Below, piece after piece: positions 61,701-64,000 of a DNA stretch of 64,000 nucleotides. The stretch comes from Strigamia acuminata (Eukaryota > Arthropoda > Chilopoda > Geophilomorpha > Linotaeniidae). How positions within the stretch are numbered: the stretch's first letter is position 1; the number at the start of each line of letters is the position of its first letter. Made by a program: the position numbers and the translations under genes. The notes beneath the pieces are model-generated. The model had not been told where the DNA came from. It searched no databases and saw only the letters and a list, made by a program, of their open reading frames with translations. Location: assembly GCA_949358305.1 (NCBI GenBank), contig OX442314.1, forward strand, positions 47,562,581 through 47,626,580. Direction: 5' to 3'.

Positions 61701-62509
61701 GAATCTTTACTTTTGAGCACGATCACTGGGACAGATGCATTGACCAAATAAATTTTGCTTTGCACTCTGCTCCAAATGTGTCTACCGGCTTTACACCAGC
61801 AATGCTAACGTATGGCAGAGAAATTCGACCGTTTTGGGACAATCGAGACGTGTCTTATGACACCCCTTTCGACCCAAATAGGCCCTACGACGCTGTCAGA
61901 ATGCTAGTCGCTAGACACCGTACTCTGATTGCTGCAGCTCTAAAAAATAAGAGTCTAGCCCAAGCAAAACAGAAAACTTATTACGATCGACACCGCAGCG
62001 ACGATAAATTCGAAGTTGGAGATTTGGTTTTACTAAAGACCCACCCATTGTCCAATGCTGCTAATCGATATGCTGCGTCCCTTGAGGATCGCTTTGAAGG
62101 ACCATATGTAATTACTAAAGTCTTTAATAACAATGCGTATGCCGTTGCAACACCAATCACTTTGCAAGCGAGAGGCACATACAATATTGTAAAACTCAGG
62201 AGATTCGTCCCCTCAGAAGAAAAGGCTCAATGGCCCATTTTAGATGAGGAAGATGAAGAAGTTCTTGAGAACCGACCTGTGAACACTGGAACAGCAACAA
62301 TCTTGCCACCACCAGTGCGACCAACAGAATCTGGTATCGCAACCAAGTTGCCAACACCAGTAGAACCTTTGGGAAATCCAAAAAAGAAAAAGGCTTTGCC
62401 TCTGCCACGAGTGGATTCACACAAAACCACGGCAGCACAGTCAAAACCGAATTCGGATTCGAAAAGACCATCGAGAAATCATATTTTGCCGATACGATAC
62501 AGAGATTGA
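58742..62509 (+). CDS. E2 pol polyprotein
   Basis: Entered by -1 frameshifting; about 1256 residues. In order: protease MDTGAT (about 58994), reverse transcriptase with MPFGLCNAP (about 59920) and AYLDDIIIFSD (about 60007), RNase H HTDAS (about 60454), integrase HHCC zinc domain (HDHPMAGHGG...CNRC, 61173-61300), DDE core with GIDLIGP, LSDNGPQF and NLTERVN (61380-61680), then a C-terminal segment with VGDLVLLKTH (about 62015) and a Pro/Lys-rich tail. All signature residues are present with no stop. Closest relative in the window is E1. Confidence 0.95.
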   Translation, partial: RGVAVDRNSRVTDDCALTIVLIPMEEDMEDALFDDISSTEPDPRVVFSTEPEIDHVNVALKTGKSITPLPYIKATLNDLKVTALMDTGATHRYISGGMLKKLNLLHFMTPFLENRVVYTGDRPTRPIGTITLPLKWRGGELPVTFTVLPSASKFILLGCSWIIENKIVLNLTEREYFHIDFPHDTFPFDDPPSPEELGNAIMDRWDALVAESKSPVISTADLSQKLLAKSKLLPRQRFQISTLVEKYKHVFSDKAGCHPTLEHPIPTGDAPSFRCKDRPMNPKKAEIYRELVAELLRDGWAEPCEGSYKNPPVIVAKKDGGYRLCIDFRWLNKITIKDVYQMPSISMILACLGGKKFFSTLDLTKGYYQIKLKPSDKRKTAFSTSDGTYQFTRMPFGLCNAPSAFQRMMDQVLGTAQHKWALAYLDDIIIFSDSFEEHLQHLDDILSKLDKNKLTASPSKSFLCPEELNFLGFTMSNGSYSPNNDKVEAILKYPTPSSIKQLQRFIGMVGFYAALIPKLSITQKPFFALLKKDTKWEWSEECNVAFEYLKNQLAKGIMLPLPDFARNFTIHTDASGGGLGAVLMQIDDHGALRPVAYASRTLQGAENNYSTTDLECLAVVWAVDKFKPYIEYSEYQVETDHHALRFLMTMENPAGRLARWAMKLQNENFTIKYRKGTDNQVADALSRVSLDNGNPLEGKATLAEIIEPVALAYLTNEIDDSMSFENIILQQRADKHLSKLIEWLELDDGQPRPELPKFLEDRQYDCTLTRKGMLIIYAPFKTDFFVEEEDLGIGFKIFIPPSLQLAALQLIHDHPMAGHGGVEVTLERLKRIYFWPNMQKEVKLHVASCNRCQRCKPIQRKPKGLMVPTSPKIGRFEKIGIDLIGPLPRTPNRNRFILVVVDYATGWMEATPLRSAKMTAIAPILKRFFSCHGCPRFMLSDNGPQFISDVYQTLCDDAGVVPIKTTPYHPQTNLTERVNRNIKIMLRIFTFEHDHWDRCIDQINFALHSAPNVSTGFTPAMLTYGREIRPFWDNRDVSYDTPFDPNRPYDAVRMLVARHRTLIAAALKNKSLAQAKQKTYYDRHRSDDKFEVGDLVLLKTHPLSNAANRYAASLEDRFEGPYVITKVFNNNAYAVATPITLQARGTYNIVKLRRFVPSEEKAQWPILDEEDEEVLENRPVNTGTATILPPPVRPTESGIATKLPTPVEPLGNPKKKKALPLPRVDSHKTTAAQSKPNSDSKRPSRNHILPIRYRD

Positions 62510-62752
62510 CCACTAGGTGGACACCTCCGAATTCGAAATTCCTACGGACCAATCACGAGACGACAACATAGCGTTTCCGGTTTCGTACACGTTGCGTAAA
62601 AGACGTTATTCTGCGGTACTTAAGAAGGAATCTTGGCAACATCAAATCATTCTCGTTCCAAGCAAGTGACTGTCCAGTTCGTCTCCTCCGCACGAATCCC
62701 GTCGATTTCCTGTTCCGTATATTTGATTTGATCAATTCATTTTTATTTTCCA
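62510..62752 (+). other. E2 pol-ORF3 spacer
   Basis: 243 noncoding bases. CTGTCCAG at about 62672 and a long pyrimidine-rich run before the ATG could serve a splice acceptor, but unlike E1 no AG sits right before the start codon. Confidence 0.4.
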
Positions 62753-63928
62753 ATGGAAGAATATCCAGCCGGCACTCGAGTCGTATGCCCAGTGTGTTTA
62801 GGAAGTTGCGTAACCGAACGCAACAACGGCGCGTTAACTCCGTGCGAAAACTGTCTTGGCGAAGGACATGTGGATCGCAACGAACCTTTGGAACTCTGGT
62901 TCCGTCATTTTATGACGGTATCCGGACGCCCGATTCCAGTAAGAAACCGCGTGGTCGGTTGGATGCGAGTGCGTTCTCGTAGAGAAAGAAAGAAGTCAGA
63001 AAAGGCGTTTTACGCCAATTCCGGCGCCTCGACTTCGGCCCAATCGCCACGAACGGGATCAAATCCCAATTCCACGTCAAAAGCTGACGATACAACGACT
63101 GGACGAGTTTCAAAAAGAGCGGTTTTACGCTTGAAACTAGCCGAATTTGCGGCGAATCGTTCGCAAACGTCGCAGACACCGAAAACTTCAACTTCGAGTT
63201 CGACTAAAATCCTTCGACCACCGAAGAAAGTGACTGTAAAACAGTCATGTTCGACGGTGACAGAATCGAAAGCCAAACCACGCTCTGAGATTTCGGCGGC
63301 CCTCGTCGCAATGCGACTAAAGATCCGCGAACGAAATCCAAAGATGGCGGAAGAGACAGTAAACGCTTTAGCCAAAGAACGTCTCAAGTGGGAGAAGGTC
63401 GCTGATTATAAACAGCGACAAGCCGCCCTCGCCGTGAGCCAACGAGTGACCGCTACGGTTACGTCATGTACGCAAGCGGCGAAGAAATCAATCCCACCAC
63501 CGTCGTGTACGATCGTCTCAAACGATACGAGCATGCCGACGGAATTCGTTTGTTCCTCGACTGTTTTACAGTCAATTCCAAATCCAGCGGTCATTATGCC
63601 GCCGATATTCGGCGAGAGACCAACGGACATTTCATTTCAGAATCTCCAGACCGCTCCGATGTCAACCGAAAATGGCGCGGCCGCCACCGAGACCGTCGCC
63701 GAAGCATCGAGTGCGATGGAAACCGAAGAATCGCATACGCCTCCGCCGCCTCTTCCACCACAATCGAAGGCAGAGAAGGCGGAGAAAAAAGCGGAAAAGA
63801 AAACCAGATCCGCCGCGAAGCGAGAGCAAAAGACGCGTCGTAACCTGGCGAAGGAGCTGCCGTCGATAAAAGAGAACGAACGTGACGACGAGACGCCACC
63901 GACGCCCGGCAAGACGCTACAGATATAG
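62753..63928 (+). CDS. E2 ORF3: basic protein with CPxC...CxNCLG zinc module, function unknown
   Basis: 391 residues from ATG 62753. The zinc module is at the very N-terminus: Cys 12, Cys 15 (CPVCLG), Cys 19, Cys 31 and Cys 34 (CENCLGEG), followed by a short aromatic stretch (LWFRHFMTVSGRP) that parallels PKFVSFVVKG in E1 ORF3. The rest is basic and Ser/Thr-rich, with helix-forming segments (63290-63450) and a Lys/Glu-rich tail with AEKAEKKAEKK. No signal peptide or membrane anchor, so not an envelope. Same position, similar composition and same Cys module as 37654-39264: the two are very likely homologous. Function unknown; the nearest familiar pattern is the DnaJ-type CxxCxG finger. Confidence 0.75.
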   Translation: MEEYPAGTRVVCPVCLGSCVTERNNGALTPCENCLGEGHVDRNEPLELWFRHFMTVSGRPIPVRNRVVGWMRVRSRRERKKSEKAFYANSGASTSAQSPRTGSNPNSTSKADDTTTGRVSKRAVLRLKLAEFAANRSQTSQTPKTSTSSSTKILRPPKKVTVKQSCSTVTESKAKPRSEISAALVAMRLKIRERNPKMAEETVNALAKERLKWEKVADYKQRQAALAVSQRVTATVTSCTQAAKKSIPPPSCTIVSNDTSMPTEFVCSSTVLQSIPNPAVIMPPIFGERPTDISFQNLQTAPMSTENGAAATETVAEASSAMETEESHTPPPPLPPQSKAEKAEKKAEKKTRSAAKREQKTRRNLAKELPSIKENERDDETPPTPGKTLQI

Positions 63929-64000
63929 AAGAAGTGGCCAGTTTTTCTCAAAACTTTATAATGCCAATAGTGTTGATAGTTTTTACATTTTTTAAATGGT
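63929..64000 (+). other. E2 3' noncoding region, cut by window end
   Basis: 72 AT-rich bases after ORF3. No polypurine tract or LTR start yet, so the 3' LTR must lie further right. Confidence 0.7.

Larger units (their letters stand above)
54162..64000 (+). mobile_element. Ty3/gypsy retrotransposon E2, 3' end beyond the window
   Basis: Order: putative 5' LTR (54162-54936), primer site (54941), leader, gag (57174-58775), -1 frameshift signal (58736), pol (to 62509), third ORF (62753-63928); the 3' LTR is not yet reached at 64000. The plan and the pol text match E1, so the two belong to one lineage. E2 shows no stop or frameshift in any of its three genes. The link between the LTR and the genes is inferred: the leader of 2.2 kb is long and could hide another insertion. 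Confidence 0.75.

Overview
This is a gene-poor, transposon-dense stretch of an animal nuclear genome, most likely an arthropod. Signs of this are a ten-exon host gene (CPSF3) with short GT-AG introns, seven units of TTAGG-type (CCTAA) repeat, fragments of host SRPK and ATAD3 genes, and many eukaryotic mobile elements. I cannot name the species. There are no bacterial operons or ribosome binding sites.

Layout. 1-823: duplicated modules of unknown origin. 824-1485: a non-autonomous hAT element carrying a nested PIF/Harbinger-like MITE. 1646-5000: locus A, a decayed segment with an SRPK kinase fragment; a rearranged paralogue, locus B, lies at 45280-49298. 5335-13000: remnants of Tc1/IS630-like transposons, split by a Ty3/gypsy element (5711-11442, here 'E3', mag-like, identical 204-bp LTRs). 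13953-15197: a defective Tc1 element. 15459-20196: a minus-strand mag-like Ty3/gypsy element ('E4') with one uninterrupted gag-pol frame and identical 135-bp LTRs. 20969-41293: a 13.2-kb Ty3/gypsy element ('E1', LTRs about 1.66 kb, tRNA-Gln primer site) whose 5' LTR is split by a 7.1-kb Mutator-like element (22618-29714). 41298-45032: a non-LTR endonuclease fragment, tandem repeats, an inverted-repeat element, an unidentified ORF and telomere-like repeats. 45326-46083: a solo LTR inside locus B. 50024-52841: CPSF3, the only clearly intact host gene. 54162 to the end: a second large Ty3/gypsy element ('E2'), cut by the window edge.

Three things stand out. First, E1 and E2 share an unusual plan: gag, then pol reached by a -1 ribosomal frameshift (A AAA AAC in E1, G GGA AAC in E2, each followed by RNA structure), then a third ORF in the envelope position. 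That third ORF does not encode an envelope protein. It encodes a basic, low-complexity protein with a CPxC...CxNCLG zinc-binding module found in both elements. Second, the Mutator-like element encodes one polypeptide with transposase, SWIM zinc finger, Ulp1-type cysteine protease and PHD finger. Third, the same element carries, on its opposite strand, spliced-structure fragments of the host gene ATAD3, a Pack-MULE-like capture.

The window records an order of insertion. Old Tc1-like copies received E1, E3 and probably others; E1 then received the Mutator-like element. Loci A and B give empty sites for each other's insertions, which confirms several element boundaries at base resolution.
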